Shown: piece after piece, positions 1 through 9,774 of the stretch
How positions within the stretch are numbered: position 1 is the first letter of the stretch
How the letters are laid out: each line of letters begins with the position of its first letter
Assembly: GCA_002721785.1 (NCBI GenBank)
Contig: PBLO01000004.1
Span: 387,384 to 451,383, forward strand
Source: Halieaceae bacterium
GTDB taxonomy: Bacteria; Pseudomonadota; Gammaproteobacteria; Pseudomonadales; Halieaceae
DNA: 64,000 nt
Direction: 5' to 3'
Notes under the pieces: model-generated
Seen by the model: the letters and a program-made list of their open reading frames with translations, nothing else
What the model was told of the DNA's origin: nothing
Databases searched by the model: none
Position numbers and translations under genes: made by a program

Positions 1-2760
1 AATTTCTCCCCCGCCGACATCGAGGCACGCTGGTATGACCAGTGGGAATCGGCGGGCTATTTCGCGCCATCCGGAGAGGGACCCGCCTACTGTATTCCGA
101 TCCCGCCACCCAATGTCACGGGCACGTTGCACATGGGGCACGGCTTTCAGCAGGCCATCATGGATGCCCTCATTCGGTACCACCGTATGCGCGGACATAA
201 CACGCTGTGGCAGGTAGGCACTGATCACGCAGGGATCGCCACACAAATGGTCGTTGAGCGCCAGCTTGAGGCCGAGGGCACCAACCGGGAGGCGCTTGGT
301 CGGGAAGCATTTGTCGAGCGAGTCTGGGACTGGAAAGAGCAATCGGGAGGAGCCATCACTCAGCAGTTGCGGCGACTGGGTACATCTCCCGACTGGAGTC
401 GCGAGCGCTTCACCATGGATCTGGGCCTCTCAAAAGCCGTTCAGCAGGTTTTCATCTCCCTGTATGAACAGGGTCTCATTTATCGAGGCCACCGACTGGT
501 GAATTGGGACCCGCAGTTTCTAACTGCGATCTCTGATTTAGAGGTCGTTCAAGAGGAAGAATCGGGCTCCCTCTGGCATTTGCGCTACCCGTTAAGTAGC
601 GGAGAGGGATATCTGGTGGTGGCAACCACTCGACCAGAGACCATGCTGGGCGATACCGCTGTTGCCGTGCACCCCGACGACGAGCGATATCAGCATCTCA
701 TCGGCCAGACGATCGACCTGCCCTTGGCTGGCCGCGTCATCCCGATCATTGGTGATGATTACGTCGACCCGGAGTTCGGATCAGGCTGCGTCAAGATCAC
801 CCCTGCGCACGACTTCAACGATTACGCAATGGGCGAGCGGCACGACCTACCCAAAATCAACATTCTGACCGCGGAAGCACGGATCAACGATTCGGCACCC
901 GAGCGATTTCGGGGACTCGACCGCTTCGAGGCACGCAAGCAGATCGTTGAGGCTCTAGAGTCGCTCGAACTGCTAGATAAGATCGAGCCCCACACGCTAA
1001 AAGTCCCCCGAGGGGATCGTTCAGGCGCCGTCATTGAGCCGTGGCTCACGCCTCAGTGGTACGTCGATGCGAAAAAGCTGGCGGAACCCGCTATTAGCGC
1101 AGTTGAAGATGGTGCGATTCGTTTCGTGCCCAAGCAATGGGAGAACACCTACTTTGCGTGGATGCGTGACATCCAAGACTGGTGCATTAGCCGCCAGCTT
1201 TGGTGGGGCCATCGAATACCCGCTTGGTATGATCCCGACGGTAACGTCTACGTTGGCATCTCCGAAGAGCAAGTGCGGGTCGATCATGACCTAGTAGAAA
1301 CGCTTCCACTTCGTCAGGACGACGATGTGCTGGATACCTGGTTTTCGTCGGCCTTATGGACATTCTCCACGCTGGGCTGGCCAGACGATAATAATGACCT
1401 CACCGCTTTTCACCCTGCGTCCGTCTTAGTGACGGGTTTCGACATCATCTTCTTTTGGGTCGCGCGCATGATCATGATGTCGTTGCATTTCATGGAAGAG
1501 GTGCCCTTCCATACCGTGTACGTGCATGGACTGGTTCGCGACGGGGAAGGACAGAAGATGTCCAAATCCAAGGGCAATGTGCTGGACCCGATTGATCTCA
1601 TCGACGGCATCGAGCTCGAAACGCTCGTCACCAAACGTACAGCCCATCTCATGCAGCCGCAGCTGGCTGCCAAAATTGAAAAGGCGACTCGCAAACAGTT
1701 TCCAGACGGCATTCCCGGATATGGCACCGACGCACTGCGTTACACCTTTTACTCGCTGGCTTCGACGGGGCGCGACATCAAATTCGATATCGGTCGAATG
1801 GAAGGCTACCGAAACTTCTGCAATAAGATCTGGAATGCATCGCGGTATGTATTGAGCCACACAGAAGACTACGACCTGTCCAGCACAGCCACCTCACCTT
1901 CTCTCGCTGACCGATGGATACGAAGCCGGCTGGAGGCGACGCTAGTCCAGATCGAAGACGCGTATGACAACTACCGCTTCGATCTCGCGTCACAGGCGCT
2001 GTATGATTTTATATGGAATGAGTTCTGCGACTGGTACCTCGAGCTCTCCAAACCCGTGCTATGGGATGAGGCCGCCGAACCTGCAGAGCAGCTGGCCGCG
2101 CGGCAAGCCCTGTTAGGCGTACTGGAACAATCCCTGCGCATGCTCCACCCGTTCATGCCGTTCCTGACTGAAGAAATCTGGCAGACCGTCGCGCCACTTG
2201 CTGGCATGCGAGGAGACAGCATCATGCTGGCCCCGTGGCCGGCGCGCTGCTCGGATCAGATTGACACTGAGGCGGAACAGGAAATCGAGTGGCTGAAACA
2301 GATCATCGTCGGCATTCGCACGATCCGGTCTGAATCCAACATACCCCCGGGAAATGAGCTGCCGGTTTTTGTCGTCAATGCCTCCTCACTGGACAGGGAG
2401 CGCCTGCAACGCAATGAATCCTATCTTGGCCGGCTCGCCAAAGTCAGCAGCATCACGGTGCTCGAGTCGGGTGAAGATATTCCCGCCAGCCTCATGGCTC
2501 TGTGCGGTGATTTAGAGGTCAGAGTCCCCATGGCGGGCGTGATCGATGTCAGCGCCGAGCTGTCCCGGCTGGACAAAGAGCTGGCGCGGCACGAGCAGGA
2601 AATTACTAAGCTCTCCGGGAAGCTCTCAAATCAGGCATTTGTCGAGCGCGCACCTGGCGAAGTCGTCGCGGCCGAGAGAGAGAAACTCGAGCAAGCGGAA
2701 GCAGCGCTCGTGACGTTACAGCGCCAACGTGCGCAAATTGAAGAGTTGCGTTCCGCGTAA
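1..2760 (+). CDS. valS: Valine--tRNA ligase, 5' partial (open reading frame runs off the window start; track ORF begins at internal Met 127)
   Basis: Frame 1 is open from base 1 ([21 protein letters not shown]...[15 protein letters not shown]); class I aaRS HIGH-like HMGH and KMSKS motifs, [11 protein letters not shown]-terminal coiled coil. Confidence 0.97.
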   Translation, partial: NFSPADIEARWYDQWESAGYFAPSGEGPAYCIPIPPPNVTGTLHMGHGFQQAIMDALIRYHRMRGHNTLWQVGTDHAGIATQMVVERQLEAEGTNREALGREAFVERVWDWKEQSGGAITQQLRRLGTSPDWSRERFTMDLGLSKAVQQVFISLYEQGLIYRGHRLVNWDPQFLTAISDLEVVQEEESGSLWHLRYPLSSGEGYLVVATTRPETMLGDTAVAVHPDDERYQHLIGQTIDLPLAGRVIPIIGDDYVDPEFGSGCVKITPAHDFNDYAMGERHDLPKINILTAEARINDSAPERFRGLDRFEARKQIVEALESLELLDKIEPHTLKVPRGDRSGAVIEPWLTPQWYVDAKKLAEPAISAVEDGAIRFVPKQWENTYFAWMRDIQDWCISRQLWWGHRIPAWYDPDGNVYVGISEEQVRVDHDLVETLPLRQDDDVLDTWFSSALWTFSTLGWPDDNNDLTAFHPASVLVTGFDIIFFWVARMIMMSLHFMEEVPFHTVYVHGLVRDGEGQKMSKSKGNVLDPIDLIDGIELETLVTKRTAHLMQPQLAAKIEKATRKQFPDGIPGYGTDALRYTFYSLASTGRDIKFDIGRMEGYRNFCNKIWNASRYVLSHTEDYDLSSTATSPSLADRWIRSRLEATLVQIEDAYDNYRFDLASQALYDFIWNEFCDWYLELSKPVLWDEAAEPAEQLAARQALLGVLEQSLRMLHPFMPFLTEEIWQTVAPLAGMRGDSIMLAPWPARCSDQIDTEAEQEIEWLKQIIVGIRTIRSESNIPPGNELPVFVVNASSLDRERLQRNESYLGRLAKVSSITVLESGEDIPASLMALCGDLEVRVPMAGVIDVSAELSRLDKELARHEQEITKLSGKLSNQAFVERAPGEVVAAEREKLEQAEAALVTLQRQRAQIEELRSA

Positions 2761-2811
2761 AGCCCTGATACACCTACCACCCATAATAATTCTAATGTGG
2801 TGGAGTCAGAT

Positions 2812-3024
2812 ATGTCAGACCGCCAGACGGGAACAGTGAAGTGGTTCAACAATGCCAAGGGTTTCGGCTTTATCACGATGGCCGACAGGCCTGATGATAT
2901 TTTTGTTCACTTCCGCGCGATTCAGGGTGACGGCTATCGCAGTTTGAACGAGGGGCAAGAAGTCGAGTTCAAATTGGTGGAGGGGCCCAAAGGCCTGCAG
3001 GCAGAAGAAGTCACCAAACGCTAG
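2812..3024 (+). CDS. Cold-shock domain protein
   Basis: [34 protein letters not shown] with RNP1 (KGFGFI) and RNP2 (DIFVHF). Track ORF begins at 2797; Met at 2812 is the more typical start. Confidence 0.95.
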   Translation: MSDRQTGTVKWFNNAKGFGFITMADRPDDIFVHFRAIQGDGYRSLNEGQEVEFKLVEGPKGLQAEEVTKR

Positions 3025-3093
3025 CACCCTCGCCAATATCCCGGCCCGCAAAGGTTTGGTAAGCTCGCGCTCTTTCTGAACTCGCGTGCCCCT

Positions 3094-3771
3094 ATGCCCT
3101 CCTCTAAAGCCTCTTCTCGCAAAGCCCAAAAAACCAGCTCCAAATCCACAGGAAAATCGTCTGACTCGCTATTGCGCCGCTTCAGGGGCGTAGCAATGCC
3201 CTACTCTGGTCACCGAAGCATTCGAGCTGTGAAGCGCGCCGGGCACGAGCCTAGCATTCATGGCACAAAGCTCTGGAAATCCAGTTGCCTCATCATCGAT
3301 TACCTGCAAAAAAACCCACCTAAACGACGCGATACCGTTTTAGACGCTGGATGTGGCTGGGGTATCACCGGGATCTGGTGCGCCAAGAAATGGGGTTCAG
3401 CCGTCACCTCGATGGATGCAGATCCCGCCGTATTTCCCTACCTGCAGGCCGTGGCGGAGCTGAACGGGGTCACCACCACACCATGGGTCGAGCGCTTCGA
3501 AAAGCTACGTAAAAAAGATCTCGCGCAAACAGACATCCTGTTCGGTGGAGACATCTGCTTCTGGGATGAGCTCGTCAAACCCGTCGGACAAATGATTGAT
3601 CGCGCTATCAACGCCGGGGTCGGCACGATCGTCATCGGTGATCCCGAGCGACCAACCTTTCACGAGATGGCCGAGCGGGCAATTAACAAACACGGTGGCG
3701 AGCTACTGGACTGGCGTCTATCCGGCACGGTGAAGGCCACTGGCGCATTACTGGTGATCCACAACGATTAA
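3094..3771 (+). CDS. Class I SAM-dependent methyltransferase with basic Ser/Lys-rich N-terminus
   Basis: VLDAGCGWGITGIWCAKK motif I, SMDADP motif II, ILFGGDICFWDEL; resembles the METTL20/21-type lysine methyltransferase fold. Confidence 0.75.
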   Translation: MPSSKASSRKAQKTSSKSTGKSSDSLLRRFRGVAMPYSGHRSIRAVKRAGHEPSIHGTKLWKSSCLIIDYLQKNPPKRRDTVLDAGCGWGITGIWCAKKWGSAVTSMDADPAVFPYLQAVAELNGVTTTPWVERFEKLRKKDLAQTDILFGGDICFWDELVKPVGQMIDRAINAGVGTIVIGDPERPTFHEMAERAINKHGGELLDWRLSGTVKATGALLVIHND

Positions 3772-4980
3772 TCAGGGTAAGTAGAAAAGCTCCATCTCCA
3801 ATATGCTCTCCACAGAATCTTGGCAGTTTGCGAATGCCGGGCGGAACACCATACGACGTAACGCACGCCTCAAACTGCCGGGAAGGCCCTCCGCCTCCGG
3901 GTCTACAGCAGCCAAATCAAGATCCCGGGGTTGTCCTCTCTCTGTGACAGTTGTCGATAACTCAACCGGCACGGGCACGTCACGAAAAGCCAGTTTGTAC
4001 GACAGTCGAGGGTATTCCGGTAACGGCCCTGCGGTTTTAAACCGCTTTGGTTCCGCAGCACAAGCACGCTGGTACAGCTTAGTCGCCTGATCTCGCTTCT
4101 TGTAAAACCAGTGCCAATCCGCCAGGGCAGAGACAGCATCGTGATTATCGGGCTGCAGTGACAGCAAACGCTCAAAAACCTGCTCACCTCTGATGAATAA
4201 CCGTCGTTGCAAGGCCTCAAGACGAGGCTCTCTGTCAAGCGACTGCCAGCCGGGGTCAGAAAAGCCCCGCTCAAAGCGTGGATCGTCCACCAGGACGTCC
4301 AGCTTGTACTCCAGCAAATAGTAAAAACGGCCAAGCCGGAACGTGAAGGGCTGACACCATGTATCGGCGACTGACGAGTCGGCACACACCTGCTCTGTCA
4401 TCGATTCAAAACGGTCGTGCAGCCTCAGGACATCGCGATCTCTCCCCTCCCAGCTTGCATCCAGCAGAGCATCCAGCGACACATCAAAAAATTCAGTCGC
4501 CGCCTGCAACTCACCCGCCTCAAAGGGCGGCAGACCCGCGCCTAACAAGCGCAGCTGATATGCGGCGCGCTCCTCGAAACCCTCACGATCACCTGACAAA
4601 AGGAACAGATCTAGCAAGCCACGCAATATCGGCAGCTGCTGGTCCCCGTACAAGCCGTTATTCACCCGGGCATTGTGCAGCGCCTGATCTAAATATTGTT
4701 CCGCAGCCTCAATATCGCCGATTGCGAGTAACAGGTCCGCTGTCTCGACCAATGCGGGAGCCAGATCAGGATGATAGGGTCCCAATCGCTGCTCCATTGC
4801 CCGCAGCGCTTGTTCAGCAATGTTAGCGCTGGCGAGCAAATCTGTGTCAAACACCACGTTGCTATGGTGCCGCTCAAGGGATTCAACACTCTGCACTCGA
4901 ACCCCAAAAGGCAGGGGTGTCTCTGCAGACACCTCAACGCCTGCTACTAGCAGGACAAGCACGAGTGCGCGTATCAACAC
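3772..4980 (-). CDS. Exported tetratricopeptide-repeat protein with TonB-like C-terminal segment
   Basis: GTG start, signal peptide MLIRALVLVLLVAGVEVSAE, TPR-like helices, C-terminal RRALRRMVFRPAF...ELFYLP. Confidence 0.65.
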   Translation of the reverse strand: MLIRALVLVLLVAGVEVSAETPLPFGVRVQSVESLERHHSNVVFDTDLLASANIAEQALRAMEQRLGPYHPDLAPALVETADLLLAIGDIEAAEQYLDQALHNARVNNGLYGDQQLPILRGLLDLFLLSGDREGFEERAAYQLRLLGAGLPPFEAGELQAATEFFDVSLDALLDASWEGRDRDVLRLHDRFESMTEQVCADSSVADTWCQPFTFRLGRFYYLLEYKLDVLVDDPRFERGFSDPGWQSLDREPRLEALQRRLFIRGEQVFERLLSLQPDNHDAVSALADWHWFYKKRDQATKLYQRACAAEPKRFKTAGPLPEYPRLSYKLAFRDVPVPVELSTTVTERGQPRDLDLAAVDPEAEGLPGSLRRALRRMVFRPAFANCQDSVESILEMELFYLP

Positions 4981-5019
4981 GCTGTTAACCGGGAGGTGTT
5001 CATCTTGCGAATATAGCGC

Positions 5020-5046
5020 AAAAAAAACCCGCCTCGGAGAGGCGGG
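5020..5046 (-). terminator. Rho-independent terminator on minus strand
   Basis: Perfect 8-bp stem CCCGCCTC-GGA-GAGGCGGG (5028-5046) followed on the minus strand by eight T residues (A-run 5020-5027). Confidence 0.85.
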
Positions 5047-5202
5047 CAGAGGCTGTTACAGACACTGGGCTGGGCCGGGGACAAAAGGGAAAAACCCGGT
5101 CGTCACTGCTCAGAACCTGTATTTCAGTCTGCAACACAGCTATCATTCCTTCCAATGTATTTTTTTAATCGAATCCAGTCCCTGGCGTTATAAGAGGCAT
5201 AG

Positions 5203-6144
5203 ATGAATCTGAATCGACTCGCAAGAATTGATCTTAACCTGCTGGTAGCACTGCATATTTTGCTACAGGAGGGCAGTGTATCCCGTGCCGCGGTCAAACT
5301 ATCCATAACCCAACCCGCGATGTCGAAGACGCTGGGCCGACTCCGGGAAACCTTTGACGATCCACTCTTCGTCCGCAGTAAACGCGGTATTCAACCCACA
5401 CCCAGGGCGCTTGGGCTTGCGGGCGAATTGAAAGGTGTTTTGGGGCAAATAGACGGGTTACTGGATGCGGGCGACTTCTCCCCCGCTGCCTTCAAAGGCG
5501 AAATCACGCTGGCAATATCGGAGTACGTCGGCTTCACCCTGTTACCACCGCTCTCTGCGCGCCTGCAATCACATGCTCCGCGCCTCAGACTGCGGACCAT
5601 CACGCGAGCCGAGAGACAGTTGGATCAGCTCGCGAGCGGTGAGCTCGACTTTGCTATCCAGATTCAGAGAGAAGAATATCCACCCGAGTACACGGTCGCA
5701 CCACTCGCCGCTTCTCCCCTTGCAATCTTCGTCAGACAAGATCATCCGCTGGTAGCGCAAACCCTGACCAGTCAGATGATCCGCCAGTTTCCACAAGTAG
5801 CGCTATACGTTGCCGATCGCGAGGAGCTGATTGGAGGACAGACACTGGCGAGAAACTTGTTCGAAAGCGATCGCGGGATACTGGAAACCTCTCACTTGCT
5901 CACCGCTTTCGAGATACTGCGCGAAACCGACTATCTACTCATTTGCCCTGCCTACCTCGCTCGCAATGAGGGCGCAACGCGGGATATCGTCGCGCTGACG
6001 CTCCCTGTCGACATGACCTTCAGCGTTCAATATTCGCTCATTGCTCATAAACGCACCGAGCAATCCCCGGTTCATCAGTGGCTATGGCAAGAGATTGTAG
6101 ATACCGTGCAATCTATGCGATTCAGAACAGTGCATAGGGGTTAA
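5203..6144 (+). CDS. LysR-family transcriptional regulator
   Basis: N-terminal HTH MNLNRLARIDLNLLVALHILLQEGSVSRAAVKLSITQPAMSKTLGRLRETFDDPLFVRSKRG plus substrate-binding domain. Confidence 0.95.
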   Translation: MNLNRLARIDLNLLVALHILLQEGSVSRAAVKLSITQPAMSKTLGRLRETFDDPLFVRSKRGIQPTPRALGLAGELKGVLGQIDGLLDAGDFSPAAFKGEITLAISEYVGFTLLPPLSARLQSHAPRLRLRTITRAERQLDQLASGELDFAIQIQREEYPPEYTVAPLAASPLAIFVRQDHPLVAQTLTSQMIRQFPQVALYVADREELIGGQTLARNLFESDRGILETSHLLTAFEILRETDYLLICPAYLARNEGATRDIVALTLPVDMTFSVQYSLIAHKRTEQSPVHQWLWQEIVDTVQSMRFRTVHRG

Positions 6145-6214
6145 TTCCCTCTGTTCATGCCAGAAAAGGGGCCATTTGTGCCATACTTCGCGCCCCTGCG
6201 TTACCCAGTCCAGC

Positions 6215-7018
6215 ATGAACACGACCAAGCGCCGCGACATTCCCCGTTTCAACACACCCATCGTTGAAACTCATTGCCATTTGGACTACCTCGAAGCCGA
6301 CGCTTTGGGTGAGGTTTTAGATGCAGCGTTCGAGGCGGGGATAGAACGCATCGTAACCATCTCGGTATCAGCGGATAATTTAGACACTGTTCGTGATATT
6401 GCCGACTCCCATGATGCAATCTGGTGCACGCAGGGGATACATCCCCATGAAGCTGACAGCTGGACGACTGACCTCGGCCAGCGGGTGACTGAAGGTAGCC
6501 AGCACGCTCGGGTGGTGGCCATAGGCGAGATTGGTCTTGATTACTTCTACGAGCACGCCGATCGCAACGCGCAATTGAACGCCTTCGATGCGCAGCTAGA
6601 TCTCGCAGCACAGCAAGATCTGCCTGTCGTGATTCATACCCGTGAGGCCGATTACGATACTCGAAGCGTGCTCGCCAATCACAGCGATACGCTGGCGCGT
6701 AAGGGCGTGATTCACAGCTTTACCAGCTCATTGTCTCTGGCCGAGTACTGCCTGAGTGAAGGCTTCATGCTGGGGTTCAACGGGATTACTACATTTCGCA
6801 ATGCCGACAATGTCAGAGAAGTTGTAGACGCCACCCCGGTTGAGCGTATCGTCCTTGAGACCGACGCGCCCTACCTGACACCTGTCCCCTACCGTGGACG
6901 ACCCAACGCCCCCTGTTACCTGCCCTTCATCGCGGAAAAGCTGGCAGAGATTAAAGCACTGCCCGTTGAGGAGATGCTCTCTCACGCTCGCGACAATAGC
7001 CACCGACTGTTTTTTTAA
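6215..7018 (+). CDS. TatD-family metal-dependent hydrolase
   Basis: VETHCHLDYLE, GIHPHEA, AIGEIGLDYF, VIHTREAD, ETDAPYLTP motifs; start set at ATG 6215. Confidence 0.92.
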   Translation: MNTTKRRDIPRFNTPIVETHCHLDYLEADALGEVLDAAFEAGIERIVTISVSADNLDTVRDIADSHDAIWCTQGIHPHEADSWTTDLGQRVTEGSQHARVVAIGEIGLDYFYEHADRNAQLNAFDAQLDLAAQQDLPVVIHTREADYDTRSVLANHSDTLARKGVIHSFTSSLSLAEYCLSEGFMLGFNGITTFRNADNVREVVDATPVERIVLETDAPYLTPVPYRGRPNAPCYLPFIAEKLAEIKALPVEEMLSHARDNSHRLFF

Positions 7019-7021
7019 AAG

Positions 7022-9772
7022 ATGACTGAGCATTTTCTACCTGGCCAGAGATGGGTCAGCCACGCCGATGCGACCCTCGGGCTGGGCATCGTCACCCACG
7101 CCGACGACCGGCGAGTCACACTCCACTTTCCTGCCGTTGAGGAAGAGCGCGTGTACGCGACAAACCGAGCACCGCTCACGCGACTATTGCTGAAACCCGG
7201 CGACCAACTCACGCCAACAAGCGGCACTCCGCTGATCGTTGAAGGTGTGCGGGAACAGAGCGGCGTTCTGATTTATGAAGCGAAAGACTCAACGGGGCAG
7301 ATACTGTCCATTGTCGAAACAGAGCTCGATGCTCACATTGAACTCAACACTCCGGTCGAACGCTTGCTGAACAATCAATTGGGTAAACCGCGTGATTTCG
7401 ATATACGTCGGACGACATTGGAGCATGTTGCCGCCGGAGAGGGCTTTGGCATGCGGGGCCTGCTCGGTGCGCGAACCGCTTTTCTGTCGCACCAACTTTA
7501 TGTCGCCGCCAGCGTAGGCCAGAGATTCGCGCCCCGCGTCCTGCTTGCCGACGAAGTGGGGCTCGGAAAAACCATCGAAGCCGGCTTGATCTTAACCCAA
7601 CAACTGCAACGTCAACGCGCTAACAAGATATTGATCATCGTGCCAGACACGCTAGCCCATCAGTGGCTAGTCGAGCTGCAAAGGCGATTCCACCTCTCGT
7701 TTTCACTCTTCAATCGACAACGCCTTGAAGAGGCCGATATCGAAACCGAGTTCTCGGAAAACCCGCTCATCATCGCGCCAATTTCTTTGTTTGAGGAAAG
7801 CCTCGCGATCAGCGATGTCGTCAGCAGTCTCAACTGGGACATGGTCGTCATTGATGAAGCCCATCACATCACCGGGCTCGGGGAAAACCGAAGCGAACTC
7901 GGCCAGTTTGTTCATGATCTCTCAGCCAACACCAGAGGCCTTTTACTTTTGACGGCCACGCCCGAGCAGGCGGGGCTGCGGAGCCACTTCGACCGTCTGC
8001 AACTCATCGACCCGGCGCGTTACGCGGACTTTGCGCAGTTTGAGTCTGAACATTCACAGTTCAATGAGTGGAGTCGTATCGTTGAAGCGCTGGAAGCAGG
8101 CGAGTCTGTGGCACTCCCCGAGGGGATCGACTCGGCAGCTGACAACGACACCAAGATCCAACAAATGCTGGATCGATACGGAACAGGACGCGTTCTGTAC
8201 CGCAACACCCGAAAGGGGATCTCAGGGTTCCCGACCCGCCATCGCATCTTGTACCCACTGCCCGCTCCAGCCCTCTATGGCACGAATATCGATCTGCTGC
8301 ATCCAGAGATTGAACACAGCAGTGACGACTGGATTGACCATGACCCACGGGTGAAATGGCTAGAGGACCACCTCAAGTCTCTCCGACCGGAGAAGGCGCT
8401 GGTCATTTGTGCTCACAGGGATACCGCCATTGCGTTAGAGCATCACCTGCACCTCAAGGCAGGCGTCCGTTGCGCGGCTTTCCACGAAGATCTCAGCCTG
8501 ATCGAGCGTGACCGCGCCGCCGCGTACTTTGCCGAAGAAACGGGTGGTGCACAGGCGCTGATTTGCTCAGAAATCGGTAGCGAAGGCAGGAACTTCCAGT
8601 TCGCGCGTCACCTCATTTGCTTCGATCTACCTCTGCACCCGGATCTACTGGAGCAGCGTATTGGTCGCCTGGACAGAATTGGGCAGGGTTCAGATATCTA
8701 CATTCACGTGCCCTACCTGCAGGGCACGAGTCAGGAAAGTTTGTGCCGCTGGCTCGATGAGGGACTCAATGCCTTCAGTTCAACCTGCTCTGTCGGCCAT
8801 CAAATTCATACGGAGTTCGCACACGAGTTAGCGCGCAGTTTCAACGAGCCCGCCTCGCTTCAACCTCTGCTAGATGCGACCCGGGCTCGACGAGATAGCC
8901 TGCTGCGAGAGAGTGAGGCGGGACGTGACCGGTTGCTCGAACGTCACTCCCATAATGCATCAGAGGGCCAGCTCATCATTGACTCGCTCTCGGAGCGTGA
9001 AGACAGCGAATCGCTGTTCGCGTTCACCGAACTGCTATTTGATCGCATGGGAATCGAGCAAGACTACCTAGATGAAAACTTGCAACTGGTCCGCCCCACC
9101 GAGAATCTGGCCACTGGCCAGCTGCCGGGACTGGACGAAGAAGGCGTCACAGCGACTTATGATCGCGCAACAGCCCTCTCGCGGGACGACGTCACATTCC
9201 TGACCTGGGAGCATCCGATCGTCACCGAAACAATGACTGCACTACTTGGCAGTGACGTGGGGAAAGCCAGCATCGGCACATTTAAGCATCGCGGCGTCCC
9301 CGCCGGCACCGTTTTGCTGGAGGCAATTCACCGGGTGGAGTGTCTCGCACCCCGTTACCTGCAGACTGGCCAGTTTCTGGATCAACAACCGCTGCGGACA
9401 CTATTGACCCAATCGGGCAAAGACGTGACAGACAAACTGTCCGCGCAGTTCTTCAGCGACGCACTCCAAAGCGTGCCCAGCGCGACAAGTGCGACGGCAC
9501 TGAATAAGTTACGCCCTCTTATAGAGACACTACTCCCCACAGTGGAACAAGCGACACAATTGGAAATCGAGCGCCGCACTGACGCCGCCATGTCAGCAGC
9601 AGCTGATTATTACGGCGCGGAAATCAGCCGACTCCAGCACTTGCAGCGCATTAACCCCGCTGTGCGGGACGAAGAAATTGCGACGCTGACGGAGGAAAGC
9701 GAGGCCTGTCAGAGCGCCCTATCGCATTCGAAGCCCTCGCTCGAGGGCCTCAGGGTGTGTATCGCGGTCTGA
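7022..9772 (+). CDS. rapA: RNA polymerase-associated ATPase RapA (HepA, SWI2/SNF2)
   Basis: MTEHFLPGQRWVSHADATLGLGIV N-terminus, LLADEVGLGKTIEAGLI Walker A, VIDEAHH Walker B, full-length RapA architecture. Confidence 0.96.
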   Translation: MTEHFLPGQRWVSHADATLGLGIVTHADDRRVTLHFPAVEEERVYATNRAPLTRLLLKPGDQLTPTSGTPLIVEGVREQSGVLIYEAKDSTGQILSIVETELDAHIELNTPVERLLNNQLGKPRDFDIRRTTLEHVAAGEGFGMRGLLGARTAFLSHQLYVAASVGQRFAPRVLLADEVGLGKTIEAGLILTQQLQRQRANKILIIVPDTLAHQWLVELQRRFHLSFSLFNRQRLEEADIETEFSENPLIIAPISLFEESLAISDVVSSLNWDMVVIDEAHHITGLGENRSELGQFVHDLSANTRGLLLLTATPEQAGLRSHFDRLQLIDPARYADFAQFESEHSQFNEWSRIVEALEAGESVALPEGIDSAADNDTKIQQMLDRYGTGRVLYRNTRKGISGFPTRHRILYPLPAPALYGTNIDLLHPEIEHSSDDWIDHDPRVKWLEDHLKSLRPEKALVICAHRDTAIALEHHLHLKAGVRCAAFHEDLSLIERDRAAAYFAEETGGAQALICSEIGSEGRNFQFARHLICFDLPLHPDLLEQRIGRLDRIGQGSDIYIHVPYLQGTSQESLCRWLDEGLNAFSSTCSVGHQIHTEFAHELARSFNEPASLQPLLDATRARRDSLLRESEAGRDRLLERHSHNASEGQLIIDSLSEREDSESLFAFTELLFDRMGIEQDYLDENLQLVRPTENLATGQLPGLDEEGVTATYDRATALSRDDVTFLTWEHPIVTETMTALLGSDVGKASIGTFKHRGVPAGTVLLEAIHRVECLAPRYLQTGQFLDQQPLRTLLTQSGKDVTDKLSAQFFSDALQSVPSATSATALNKLRPLIETLLPTVEQATQLEIERRTDAAMSAAADYYGAEISRLQHLQRINPAVRDEEIATLTEESEACQSALSHSKPSLEGLRVCIAV

Positions 9773-9774
9773 TA

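Noticed and set aside
4359-4826. 155-aa plus-strand ORF rich in Pro/His/Arg
   Set aside because: Antisense to the TPR gene; composition typical of spurious frames.
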